Source of the DNA: Forficula auricularia
Lineage: Eukaryota; Arthropoda; Insecta; Dermaptera; Forficulidae
DNA length: 64,000 bases
Direction: 5' to 3'
NCBI GenBank assembly: GCA_024734495.1
Contig: JALMQS010000153.1
Coordinates: forward strand, 5,605,294-5,669,293
Part shown: in pieces, positions 33,219 to 43,758 of the stretch
Layout: each line of letters opens with the position of its first letter
Position numbering within the stretch: position 1 is the first letter of the stretch
Position numbers and translations under genes: made by a program
Notes under the pieces: generated by a model
The model's database searches: none
Told to the model about the DNA's origin: nothing
The model's input: only the letters and a program-made list of their open reading frames with translations

Positions 33219-33473
33219 ATTTTCGAAAAACAAAAAAAATTGTTTTTTTTTTTACATTTTTGACATTTTCAAAATTCTTGAGTAATCTCTAAAAAATTTT
33301 ATCGTTCTAAAATTTGTAGAGGGTTTTTTGTTAAAACATGAAATACTAACAAATTTTCATTCATTTTTCATTTTCACTCTCAGACTAAAAAAAAGAAACA
33401 TAGTCTGTCAAAATGGATCACCTTAATATATACATAGATAGGTTTACCTATACTTAATATAATATATATCTAT
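33219..33473. other. AT-rich spacer
   Basis: Contains poly-T and repeat-like words (CATTTTTCATTTTCACTCTC); no gene. Confidence 0.4.
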
Positions 33474-33813
33474 ATTGAATGTAATGGAAGGGAGCCCACG
33501 GGGGTGTGAGGAAAGAAAAATTAACACATATCAAATAAGGTGTAATTTATTGGAATCCTTCCTCCTTTCCTTTCAAACCGACGTTTCGGAGGATTTTTCT
33601 CTCCTACTTCAAGGTTTCAAAGGGTCAATGAATGAAACAAATAAAAATGTTTCATTCATTGACCCTTTGAAACCCTGAAGAAGGAGGAAAAATCTTCCGA
33701 AACGTCGGTTTGAAAGGAAAGGAGGAAGGATTCCAATAAATTACACCTTATTTGATATGTGTTAATTTTTCTTTCCTTTCTACCTCTAGGCTGCCTTCCA
33801 TTACATTCAATTA
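33474..33813. mobile_element. Foldback element with two opposed hammerhead-like motifs
   Basis: A 340 bp near-palindrome. Ends TTGAATGTAATGGAAGG / CCTTCCATTACATTCAA; arms include GAAAGAAAAATTAACACATA and TAAGGTGTAATTTATTGGAA. The right arm has CTGAAGA (33675), hairpin GGAGG...TTCC, then GAAACGTCGGTTT (33699). The left arm carries the mirrored GAAACGTCGG with a damaged CTGANGA. The 67-codon frame is non-genic. Confidence 0.8.
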
Positions 33814-34320
33814 AAGTTTCTACCAGTCCGTCTCTCTCCAGAGAAAATTTCGTTGCAAAAAATATAAATCTATATATTTCATAACAGTGGCGGTTGTTGA
33901 CTTTTCAAGTAGGGGATGCTGTCCAAAAAAGTACGGTTCATTTTTTGAAATTTTTTTTTAATCTTAGCTTTTTTCAAATTTCATCGAATTCGGCTACATT
34001 TTTGTTATTTAACATTAGATTTTTAAAAATATATTTTTCCGTCCTTCGCCCCAAACGAATACTGCTTTGTGTGAGTGAGGGTAGGAGTCAGAAATTAAAT
34101 CTTGTGACTTAAACTCCACAGTCCTGGGATGGATGGAAATGGACCATCTTCCACAATGAATCAGCCTGTCTCATAAGAAAATCTTAAATTCCTCCTAATT
34201 CTATTGGTATAAGCAAGCTATGTCTTGTCTATAGCACTCTTAGATATGTCCGATCTTATATATTGAGAGTTCTTAGAAATGGATTAGTCCAAAGATTCTC
34301 GAATCATCTTATTTATTCTT
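33814..34320. other. No gene seen; possible MITE end
   Basis: 33886 onward (CAGTGGCGGTTGTTGACTTTTC) resembles a hAT-MITE start. The rest is unassigned. Confidence 0.4.
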
Positions 34321-34323
34321 TTA

Positions 34324-35265
34324 AGCTATTGCATAGCTTTTATCGCGGGAATCGAGAAATTCCGTAACGAAAATAACCTAACAATCCCCTTCAAGCGGCC
34401 AGCCGAAAGCCAGCGGAGTCGCCCGACTCTTGGCGGAGAGGCGGCTCGAGCGGGGAGATGTCCCTCCCGCCGCCGCCCACCACTCCTACACGAGACTCGA
34501 GCGACTTGACTGACAGCCGACCGGCGGATTTAAGAGGTGGGGAGGGGGCTTTCAAAGGATCTCATTATGGAGGGGATTTTGAAATTAAAGGGGGTTTCTT
34601 TTATAAAATTATAATTTATTAATTATCTTATTTTTTACAATACATTTAAATTATAAAATACAATTAAACTATAATAATAAATAATATAAATGAATAATAA
34701 ATAATTTTCTGGAGTCGAACAGTGGACAGCCGGTACATCTTTAAAAGAAAAAAATATATTTTAAATTGCATTTTAAAGTAAAAAACGCGGTATATATAAT
34801 ATTTATTTTTTTTATTAACATTTATTTTAAATTTTTTCAGACGGACATGAAATCAAATAAATAGGATTAAACAAAAATAATTATTAAGCTATTGCATGTT
34901 AAGCTATTGCATAGCTTTTATCGCGGGCTTTGAGCGCGGCGACCGAATCAAAAATTCCGTAACGAAAATAAATCTAGCACCCCCACTCCGACCGGCACAG
35001 CGGTGCAGCGTTGAAAGGGGAGTTGAAAGCATCGTCTAACGTCGTTTCAGTGCGGCAGACTTCGACACGGTGTTTGTGTGCGTGCGACTAGACGTATGCG
35101 TGTAGACTGTACGAAGCTCGCACGGATCGAGACGAGCTGTTCCGAAATCGGACGAATACGTAAGCAGCTGTTTGTGAAAAAATATTGCATAAATATTATA
35201 ATTGCATAAGTTGATAAAAAATGCTATGCAATAGCTTTACCGCGGCAGTCCCCGAGTGCCACACA
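34324..35265 (+). repeat. GC-rich repeated unit with GCTATTGCATAGC core
   Basis: Three direct copies of a signature (GCTATTGCATAGCTTTTATC then GCGGG; the third reads GCTATGCAATAGCTTTACCG) at 34325, 34910 and 35223. The first two are followed by AATTCCGTAACGAAAATA and then strongly GC-rich, CpG-rich blocks (34385-34560 and 34975-35170) unlike the AT-rich surroundings. AT-rich DNA separates them (34570-34885). No open frame is conserved, and none of the blocks matches a known RNA that I recognise. Confidence 0.55.
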
Positions 35266-35989
35266 TCTATTTTATTTTTTTTTGTATTATTAATAGTTCA
35301 TCAGCGAGAACAACTTTTATTCGACCAAAACTCGTCTGAACTTGTCTTTGACATGCTTGAACTGGAAGATATATCTATCAGGCAGGGACTTCAAACCTTC
35401 TATTCGCACCCCTTTCAAAAAAAACATTAATTTTAATTGCCCCTTGAAACTATGCAACAATTTTATTTCATTTTTTAGAAACAATATACTTTTCAAAACA
35501 AAAAATGTATTTTATAGAAATATTTGAAATAACGGATAAAATTTGAAAATGTAAAAATTCTTCTGAATTTATGAAAATACTCTAAATGTTTGAAATTTAA
35601 AAACGTCAAGACTATTTTCATAACCTGTCCTATTTGAATATCGTGTAGCTTAATTTCTCTTTGCTTTAATTTAAAATTATGAAACTTTTTTAGAGTTAGA
35701 AAATTTAAAGAATATGAAAAAAAACAAAATTTCCAAATTTTTTAATTGAACCATTTCAGCTACCTAATGGAAAAATACTTGGATTATATAAGGTTAAAAA
35801 TTGAATTAGTTTACATGTGCTCAAGGTCTGATTTTCTTTTAAAATCTATAAACTGTGTATAAAAAAAATCACTCGTCAAAGATGAACTAAAAAATGTTTT
35901 AGTCCAAGTATTTGATCTTTAATAATTTGCATTATAGCTTCCACGTGTCGATCGAACATTCATTTTTAACTATAAAAAAAATAAACTGA
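35266..35989. other. AT-rich spacer, no gene seen
   Basis: Two overlapping short frames at 35221-35527 are A/T-rich and lack features. No terminal repeats recognised. Confidence 0.4.
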
Positions 35990-36822
35990 CACGTTCTGAG
36001 GTGGCCATCTACTTGACTTTACCATACAACCTGGCGCCTCACTTATATTTAATATTTAATAAAATTATTTATAGTAATGTAGGGGGGGGGGGGTTAGTTT
36101 TTGCATTTTTAATCTTCTGGGTGCCCACGGATTATGTATACAAAATTTGATTAAGTTTGGTTTATTGGCCTATATTTTAATTTTTTGGCCCTACACTCCC
36201 CCCGGCCTCCATTGTGGGCTTTTCGTTTTTGCATTTTTAGACGTCTGTGGGCCCAAGGATTATGTATACAAAATTTGGTTTAGTTTGGTACAAGGGTCTA
36301 GATTTTCATTTTTTGACCCCTTCCCCCATGTTGGGTGGTTAGTTTTTGCATTTTTAGTCTTCTGAGGCCCCACTGATTATCTATAAAAATTTGATTGAGT
36401 TTGCTCAAATGGCCTAGATTTTTAATTTTTAACCCCCCCTCCACATCCCTTAACTTTGGGTCAATATGAGCCAAAAATAAAATCAGCTCTTAATCTCAAT
36501 GCACCAAAAACTACGTGTGAAATTTGCTTGTTGAGTGGTTGTAGATATTCACACTAGTTTTTGAGCTACTTCGTCCACAAAAATTACAGACTAACAACCA
36601 GACAACAACCAGACTAAAAGAGACATTTTGACAAAACAATTATTATATCAAAAAATATAATTTTTTCGATGTTCAATCATTAGGGGTTTTTTGTGGACCG
36701 GAATGCCATGGTTTTAACCAAAATATTTTCAGCCGTTTTTGAGATATTTCGAAAAAGAAGCAAAAAAACGACTTTTTTATGTACGATTACAATACTTGAC
36801 CATACCCTGTATGGTAAAGTGA
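35990..36822 (-). mobile_element. Family-A MITE, copy 4
   Basis: Complete copy in reverse orientation: AAACTGACACGTTCTGAGG and GACTTTACCATACAACCTGG at the left, CATACCCTGTATGGTAAAGT at the right. It carries three modules with TTATGTATACAAAATTTG. Confidence 0.85.
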
Positions 36823-37049
36823 AAAAAAAATAATCATCAGAAGTAGCCAAAGTGAAAAATAAAAGCTATCCATTCTGTCTTTAAAATTAATTGAAAAATA
36901 TAATATTAGATTTGAAGTATATCGAAAAATTCTCTGATGCGGTGGTTATATTTATATAAAAAAATAAAAAATAAAAAAATGAAGGGTTATTTTTTGGATA
37001 GCATCCCCTGGTTGAAAAGTCACCGCCACCCACTGATTATGTATCTAAG

Positions 37050-37155
37050 GTTTATTTATAAATTGAAGGAGACAATAAAAAAGTGTGTCTTCTGCTGGAA
37101 AATTACATTTTTAATTTATCTATAACGAGACTATAGTTTCAAGGGCGTTTTTTTT
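37050..37155 (-). repeat. Fragment inverted to 39056-39160
   Basis: TATAAATTGAAGGAGACAAT, AGTGTGTCTTCTGCTGGAAA and CTATAACGAGACTATAGTTT match, inverted, the hammerhead-containing segment at 39056-39160. The CTGATGA half of the motif is lost here. Confidence 0.7.
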
Positions 37156-37189
37156 TTATTAAAATTGACCTTGTCTGTTAGAACATTTT

Positions 37190-37372
37190 GGCCACCGATA
37201 CGTCAAAAGACGAGGAATTTTTTCAACGCGGAATCCGTATGCTGCCTGAAAGATGGGGAAAAGTCGTAGGATGGACAATACTTTGAATAAAATACATTGT
37301 CCAATTTCTCTAAATAAAGCTTCAAATGTACAAAAAACCCTCAAAACTTATTTGTAGAACTATTAAAATACA
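37190..37372 (+). pseudogene. mariner transposase C-terminal remnant
   Basis: 37209 onward reads DEEFFQRGIRMLPERWGKVV and then, after a one-base shift, DGQYFE and a stop at 37288. This is the C-terminus of mariner-type transposases (F-x-x-G-I-x-x-L-P-x-R-W ... DGQYFE). About 80 bp later ACTTATTTGTAGAACTATTA resembles a mariner right inverted repeat. The catalytic D,D34D core is missing, so this is a short dead fragment. A minus-strand frame here is its shadow. Confidence 0.75.
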
Positions 37373-37502
37373 TATTTTTTACAAAATTTTACATAATAAT
37401 TATAAAAATAAGTAATACAAATTTTAATTAAATCACAATCTTACCACTTAATTATTTCCAACGAAATTTTCTCTGGAGAGAGACGGACTGGTAGAACTTA
37501 TA

Positions 37503-37955
37503 ATTGAAAGTAATGGAAGGCAGCCAGTAGGGGTAGTGAGGAAAGAAAAATTAACATCATATCCAAATAAGGTGTAATTTATTGGGATCCTTCCTCCTTT
37601 CCTTTCAAACCAACGTTTCGGAGGATTCTTACCTCCTTCTTCAGGGTTAATGCAAAGCGGATCAAAATGCTTCCCTCCTCCTTCACAGCAGTGGCAAAAA
37701 CTTTTTCTTCCTTAGCAGGTTTTTCCATGCTTCTGCTAAGGAAGAAAAAAAGTTTTAAACACTGCTTTTGAGAGAGGAGGGAAGCATTTTATTTGTTTCC
37801 TTCATTGACCCTGAAGAAGGAGGGAAGAATCCTCCGAAACGTTGGTTTGAAAGGAAAGGAGGAAGGAATCCAATAAATTACACCTTATTTGGATATATGT
37901 TAATTTTTTCTTTCCTCACTACCCCTACCTGGGCTGCCTTCCATTACTTTCAATT
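37503..37955. mobile_element. Foldback element with two opposed hammerhead-like motifs
   Basis: Sister of 33474-33813 with a longer centre. Ends TTGAAAGTAATGGAAGGCAG / CTGCCTTCCATTACTTTCAA. The plus motif is CTGAAGA (37811), hairpin AGGAGGGAAGAATCCTCC, GAAACGTTGGTTT (37836). The minus motif mirrors it (37606-37650, CTGAAGA intact). An inner inverted repeat (CTTCCTTAGCAGG / CTGCTAAGGAAG) lies in the centre. Confidence 0.82.
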
Positions 37956-37964
37956 ACTTGAAAA

Positions 37965-38840
37965 GTTTTTGTTTTGCAGAGAGTAGCAGAGTTGTTGATT
38001 CACAAAGAGAAACAAAGAGGTTGTCTTCTGCTTGATGCAAATAAACATACACACATATATATCGAGATGATATATCTGTATATATATATATTATTTATTT
38101 GTTTGATAAATTATAGTTTCGAAGACTTGGTCTTCATCATCAGTCTTTCTTCAATTATAAATGTTTTTCATGGACTCAATATCATATGGATATTGAAAAC
38201 TTGGTGTTCTTTCATCACTGGTGGTCGACCTGGAACTAACAAAGACATTTTCTTTTCGGTTCACATTCAAATATATTTCCCTTTCTCCTTATTTTACAAC
38301 GAGAAAGGTTGACAATAGAAGGGTTTTTCTTTTTCTTTTATCTTTTGTTAGCAAACATCTTCAGCAGATTACTATTTGACAGCTCTATTTGATTGTTCAA
38401 GCAAAGTTTTGAATTTCTATTGAATGATTTCAAAATTTCTAAAGATTCGATTGCTCTAATTAATTTTGGGTTCTTTTCTCCTTTTATTAATCTAATACCT
38501 TCTGGGAAGGAGTGATTGTTTGAATTTAAATGTTCTGCAAAAGAATTTTCGCACTTTTATTTTTAAAATCTCTTATGTGTTCATTTAATCGAATTTTCAG
38601 ATTTCTCTCGGTCTTCCCTACATAGATTGCTTCCCAATCTTTGCATTTCAAACTATAAACCCCTTCTTTTTCTATATTTGGTAATTTGTCTTTTCTATTT
38701 GAACCTAAATCTTTTCCTCAAACAAATAAATAATACATATATATACAGATATATCATCTCGATATTTATGTGTGTATGTTTATTTGCATCAAGCAGAGGA
38801 CAACCTCTTTGTTTCTCTTTGTGACTTTCAATTACCACTT
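37965..38840 (-). mobile_element. Penelope-like element remnant with inverted terminal repeats
   Basis: Bounded by inverted copies of the terminal repeat: GAGAGTAGCAGAGTTGTTGA and AAAGAGGTTGTCTTCTGCTT at the left; GCATCAAGCAGAGGACAACC at the right. Between them, on the minus strand, lie a GIY-YIG endonuclease remnant (38339-38721), a 3' region, and a hammerhead-like motif at 38108-38150. This order (endonuclease, then ribozyme-bearing terminal sequence) agrees with what is known of Penelope-like elements. The reverse transcriptase is absent. Confidence 0.78.
38339..38721 (-). pseudogene. GIY-YIG endonuclease domain of a Penelope-like element (frameshifted)
   Basis: Minus-strand translation gives EKEGVYSLKCKDWEAIYVGK, then TERNLKIRLNEHIRDFKNKS. 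After a one-base shift it continues CENSFAEHLNSNNHSFPEGI and ends LLKMFANKR with a stop. The pattern G-[VI]-Y-x-[LI]-x-C ... Y-[VI]-G-[KE]-T-x-R-x-[LF]-x-x-R-[LI]-x-E-H is the GIY-YIG nuclease found at the C-terminus of Penelope-type polyproteins, which nicks target DNA during insertion. The frameshift and lack of the upstream reverse transcriptase make it a pseudogene. Confidence 0.82.
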
Positions 38841-39055
38841 ATAATTAATTAATCACAATTATAGTTAAATTAAAAAAGAAAATAATTAAATAATATTTCC
38901 TAATGAAATGATATATCTAACTATAAAATCGACTGAAGTCATTTTTGTGGTTTAAATAGGAAAGAAGAATTGACAGATTAGTTGGAAGTTCTACTTTTTC
39001 TTTGATGATTGAATGAAAACCGAGGGCTTTGCTTGCTTATAATTGATTCATAGGA

Positions 39056-39240
39056 CTGATGAAGAGCCCTCGAAACTATAGTCTCGTTATAGATAAATTA
39101 AAAATTTATTTTTCCAGCAGAAGACACACTCTTTTATTGTCCCCTTCAATTTATAAAAATTCTGCTACTCTCGGCAAAAAGGAACTTTCAATTTATGTTT
39201 ATTTACATCAAGCATAGGACAACCTCATTGATTTCTACTT
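39056..39240 (+). mobile_element. Penelope-associated 3' fragment with hammerhead-like core
   Basis: Begins CTGATGA (39056-39062), then GAGCCCTC, GAAA (39072-39075), CTATAGTC. It continues with sequence also found inverted at 37050-37155, then the terminal repeat CATCAAGCATAGGACAACCT at about 39206. 38841-39055 and 39241-39944 are AT-rich without a recognised gene. Confidence 0.65.
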
Positions 39241-39944
39241 ATTAGACAATAGATGGTTATTAAAATAGAATTAGATTATTGATGACTCGGCAATTACTAA
39301 TATTTGTATTCGATAAATTTAAATATTTTTTCTTGCATTTCAAAAGGTGAAGTACTTGTTTCTAATTAGGATTCATTGAATTTCCTCGACTCGATTATAC
39401 ATGATGTTCAACCTTATTTTTTTTAATCAAGTTCGATAGGCAATGTCAAATTAACATAATTTCCTATTCTTCTCCCACTCTTTCTATAAAGGACATCAGA
39501 AGCCGATAGTATATTGACTCAAAAGTCTTTTCGATGGCTTACTAGCACTTTGATTTCGATTTAGCCTTCCCGTTTATCGAGTAATCATACATATTACCAT
39601 ATAATTTCCATTTTCATTAATTTTTTATTCAATAGAAAAAATCTGTGCAATTCACTCAAGTAGAAGAAATTCTCCAGCGAGGTTCAAACCCGAGCTCAAG
39701 GTGAACGAATATTTATTACAGAAAATTTCCAGCCTGGGGGATTTCAACGGGGAACGTCAGAAAAAGAAAAAGAATTCTTTTATTTTAATAATTCGTAAGT
39801 ACTTTTTACAATTAATTGAGATTTCGAAATTCGAATAAATGAAATTATAACGAAAATGGGGGAACCAATGTATTAAATTTGTATTTATTTGTCGACAAAT
39901 TCGCTTTGAACACCAGGGCAAATAATAATCTACGATTGAAAAGA

Positions 39945-40045
39945 TTTTGATTTGTCGTGAGTAGCAGAATTGTTGATTCATAAAGCAAAATCAATGAGGT
40001 TGTCCTCTGCTTGATGCAAATAAACATATTATATATATATATATA
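39945..40045 (+). repeat. Penelope-associated terminal repeat
   Basis: GAGTAGCAGAATTGTTGATT, ATGAGGTTGTCCTCTGCTTG and ATGCAAATAAACATATTATA, then (TA)n. It abuts the tRNA-box element at 40085. Confidence 0.7.
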
Positions 40046-40084
40046 AGTATATATTATAACGAGTTGCGTGCGTGCCTTCGGCAC

Positions 40085-40866
40085 GTCCTCGAAGCTCGGC
40101 TCTCGGGCTGAAGCCCTGGCGGGCAGCGTCTGGGTCAAAAATTGTTATTCCTCTTAAAAAACCACACTCCAAATGTATACCCGTAAAACTACCGAAAATA
40201 CATCGTCTTTTAAAAGTTTCGCCTCTTTAATTTATGAGTGGCGGGGGGGGGGGGGGGGGGGAAGGAATAATTATGAATATATTTAAATTTTAAATTTAAA
40301 TTTAAATTTCATTTTTCCTTTTCAAAACACAAACAATGAAATGATTTATGAACTGCAAAAAATTCGCAGGCTGAATCATGGAAATTATTCAAATTTACGC
40401 GGTTCAATTAATTTAATTAATTACAAAAAATATATTTAATGTTTCTTAATTTAAAATGAATCGGAGTCTTTCATTTCAAAATTACAATTTTATTTCAAAT
40501 TTGCCTGGTTAATGAAAATCGATTGGAGCCATCAGTATAAAATCCGAGCTGACAATATATTTCAAATTTGCCTCGTTAATTAATATATATTTAATGTTTC
40601 TTAATTTAAAATCTATTGGTGTTTTTCATTTTCATTCGAGTTCAAATGAATACAATATTATCTCGACACAAAGTCTAAATCAAAAATTTATAGTTTTAGT
40701 AACAGAAATCATGGTATAGGTATATATTAATCTTAGATTAGTCTAGTGGTTAAAGCTAATGACCTTAGTTCAAGAGTTCGTAGGTTCGATTCTAGGCAAG
40801 AGGGAAATTTCTCTTAGCGTTGTTACAAATTAATCTAGACAAATATTATATAGTATATATTATTGT
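40085..40866 (+). mobile_element. tRNA-box element, copy 2
   Basis: Same unit as 10455-11245 in the other orientation. GC-rich start (GAAGCTCGGCTCTCGGGCTG, GCCCTGGCGGGCAGCGTC), G18 run at about 40244, A box TAGTCTAGTGG (40739-40749), B box GGTTCGATTCT (40783-40793), end AGCGTTGTTACAAATTAATC. The tRNA-like part differs between the copies more than the flanks do. Confidence 0.68.
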
Positions 40867-40954
40867 AAACAAACTTCTTGATTGTTTTATAATTAAAATA
40901 AATACAAATCTTTTTTTAAAAAACGATCCTCAAACCGTTAATAAAAGCCAAATG

Positions 40955-41320
40955 TTTCGGGAGAATTTCTCCCTTTATCAATGGAATTTGAAATTATAAA
41001 ACAGTTGCTTTTTCTAATGGATAACGAAATGGATACGAAGAATTATTTTATTTTTTTCTATATGGCCTTGGAAAAAATTCGTTTGGCCAGCTTCATAATT
41101 TATATTTATCTATCTTTATACTTATTTATTGTTTGTAGTAATATATTTAAATATCAAGTTTTAATGATATTGTGAATTTTAAAATTCATCTTTATTATTG
41201 AAAAGGTAGAATAGAATGAATTCCAAATTTATAGGTAATTCGATGTGGTGTCGGATTTTGTAAATAAATTTATCAATTTTATTTTTAATCATTTTACATC
41301 CCAATGTAATATGATTAAAT
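40955..41320. repeat. Degenerate Penelope-type 3' fragment
   Basis: AAATGTTTCGGGAGAATTTC then TCCCTTTATCAATGG is, on the minus strand, a degenerate hammerhead-like motif (TTGATAA, GGGAGAAATTCTCCC hairpin, GAAACATTTGG), also seen at 45850 and 47430. A 64-codon frame at 40981 is not recognisable. Confidence 0.5.
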
Positions 41321-41445
41321 TTTAAATAAATGTTTAGGGATTGCCGCGTGTCCAATTCTCGATCTTATAAGAAGAGTGATTATTTTTCTGCAAAGATTTG
41401 CATCGTTAAACCATGGTTTATTTGGTACTAATGGCATTAAATTAA
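41321..41445 (-). pseudogene. LINE C-terminal fragment
   Basis: The minus strand encodes NKPWFNDANLCRKIITLLIR then SRIGHAAIPKHLFKI. P-W-F followed by [LI]-x-R-x-R-x-G-H is the segment after the RNase H region of I/R1-type LINE polyproteins. About 43 residues remain. Confidence 0.5.
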
Positions 41446-41533
41446 ATAACGAAGAACCTTTACTAGAATTGGTCCATTCTTGTTGTCCGATTTGTATTAT
41501 ATTTATTATATTTGAATTAATTTATCATTAAAA

Positions 41534-41902
41534 TTTTTACTTTACCATACAGGGTATGGTCAAGTATTGTAATTGTGCATGAAAAAAGTTTTTTTTTCTT
41601 CTTTTTTTTTCGAAATATCTCAAAAACGGCTTAAACTATTTTGATAAAAAAAATTGAGCAAAACCATGGCATTTCGCTCTACAAAAAAGTCCTAATAAGT
41701 GAACATCGAGAAAATGATATTTTTTGAGATAATAACTGTTTTGTCAAAATGTCTGTTAGTAGTAGTAGTACTAAAAATGCAAAAACAAACCCCAGAATGG
41801 GGAGGAGGGGTCAAAAAATGAAAATCTAGGCCCTTGTACCAAACTCAACCAAAAGTGTATGGTAAAGTCAAGTGGATGGCCACATCAGAACATGTCAATT
41901 TA
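41534..41902 (+). mobile_element. Family-A MITE, copy 5 (large internal deletion)
   Basis: TTTTTACTTTACCATACAGG start and the GTATGGTAAAGT terminus with conserved tail (41873-41902). A (TAG)n-like joint at 41757-41770 marks where about 350 bp of the body is missing. Confidence 0.85.
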
Positions 41903-43574
41903 TTTGGTAAATATTAAAAAAACAGTCAATATCTGACATTTTTCTTTCTTAAAATTTCTATCATTTCTAAAATTAATCTTATTCTAAATTCGCTTCTTTT
42001 TAATCTAAATTTTGGGATTAGAAAAGTCAAAATTGTGTTTCATGCTGCACTGCTGTACAGTGTACATATATACAATCATTTTTTAGTACCGTGCGAGTTA
42101 TGAAAGTGAAACCAGGAAGAGAAGATTGAAAATTAATCTATGATATTAATGATAGTAATTAAGCCGTTGAACTACTATTTTGAATTTTATATTTGATCTA
42201 GTTTATTTATTTATTTGTTAAATGAATTACATACATAGTTGCATATTTGTTATTTTATGAAATGAACTGAAATTTTTAAGTTTCTTTTAAAATTAAAATG
42301 GGATGCTATTTATTATTGCTACAATGTATGTCAAAACATTGTAAATAGTAAACTAAATAAGATACAAGCTTGATATTTACAAAATATACTTATGTATTTA
42401 TTTTACATAAAATAAAATATTGGAGGAAAAAGTAAAGCTTTTTCAAGACTCGATACAATTTTTGCAGTTTCGGTGAAGTAATAATTTTAAATGATAAATA
42501 TTTAAATCTGATATTAATTTTTACTTTATCCAATGCGAAGCATGGGAGAAAGTATTGGAATCGCTCTCGCGGCAAGCGCGACTTCAAAGGGTCCTCAGGT
42601 AAAGACTACGGAGCCCATGGACTCAATTAAGGTCACAAATTGAATTATTCAATGAGATTGAATTTTAGCACGTGACGGTTTTGCCAAAAATTACCTGAAT
42701 CTCGTCGAGAGGCCAAAAAGTGCCATTTTTTTGGAAGTGCGTGCGGATGGATGTATGTGATGTGTGTTATCGTTTTTTTCGTCCACGATTTTTTCCACAC
42801 CTTTGCGCTGATTGAAATGAAATTGAAAAACCTACCATTAGTTTAACAAAATGAAGCGCTGATTAGTTTTTGGTACATATCGGTCCACAAACATTAGTAC
42901 TTTATTTCAGTACTTTTTTAGTTTTTCTAAATATCTTGAAAATGACTTAACCAATTTTGATGAAATTTAATATCCTAATTAAGTACCTTGGGGACCACAA
43001 AAAAGGTTAAATAAAGTTTTTAGTAAAATTATATTTTAAAGTACTTTACTCAAGAACATATTAATATTTCAAATGAATTTGGATAAAGTTTAGCAACGAT
43101 CCGTTCCAGTTTATTTAACACACTTTTATTAGTTTCACCTGTATGTTTGTTTGTTTGTTTGTATGTATGTAACTGACTAGTTTGGGCTCGATTTTGCCCC
43201 ACTTTAAGCAATCAGATTTACTTTAAACGTTGTAGACTTATCACCGACCGACGACAATACAATATTTTGATAAGCTTATCTCATTATCCTGATTAGGATC
43301 GCCAGGATTATTTTATTATATATGTAAATTTGAAATCTCAAAATAGTTGGCCCCCAAACTAGGTGCGCCAACAACGCCCTCTGGCCCAGAGCCGTGTGAC
43401 ATCAAGATTCAAGATAGACTGGTTTATAAGATAATTAGAAAAGATTATTATAAATAATAAAATTGTAACAGTGAAATGAAATGAAATGGTTCGATTACAA
43501 AATAATCCATAAGACTTGTTCGCAAATAAAGTTACACCACTATGTCTCGCTGTTTATTTGGCAACATAGAAATC
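41903..43574. other. No gene seen; repeat remnants
   Basis: 42530-43430 has mixed composition with words typical of dispersed arthropod repeats (TCCAATGCGAAGCATGGG, AAAGTATTGGAATCGCTC, GTATGTTTGTTTGTTTG). 43340-43400 is GC-richer (AGGTGCGCCAACAACGCCCT). No exon was recognised. The missing upstream exons of the ABCG gene were looked for here without success. Confidence 0.4.
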
Positions 43575-43658
43575 TTTAATTGAAAAGTTTTTGTTTTGCC
43601 GAGAGTAGCAGAGTTGTTGATTCACAAAGAGAAACAAAGAGGTTGTCCTCTGCTTGCA
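43575..43658 (+). repeat. Penelope-associated terminal repeat running into the gap
   Basis: GTTTTTGTTTTGCCGAGAGT, AGCAGAGTTGTTGATTCACA and GGTTGTCCTCTGCTTG match the consensus closely. The sequence then breaks into N. Confidence 0.8.
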
Positions 43659-43758
43659 NNNNNNNNNNNNNNNNNNNNNNNNNNNNNNNNNNNNNNNNNN
43701 NNNNNNNNNNNNNNNNNNNNNNNNNNNNNNNNNNNNNNNNNNNNNNNNNNNNNNNNNN
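43659..43758. other. Assembly gap (100 N)
   Basis: Exactly 100 undetermined bases. A round number of this kind normally marks a gap of unknown true size. Sequence resumes in an AT dinucleotide run. Confidence 0.98.

Noticed and set aside
40735..40805. Functional tRNA gene
   Set aside because: Promoter boxes present, but no consistent cloverleaf; the copy at 10.5 kb has different anticodon-region bases and the same flanks.
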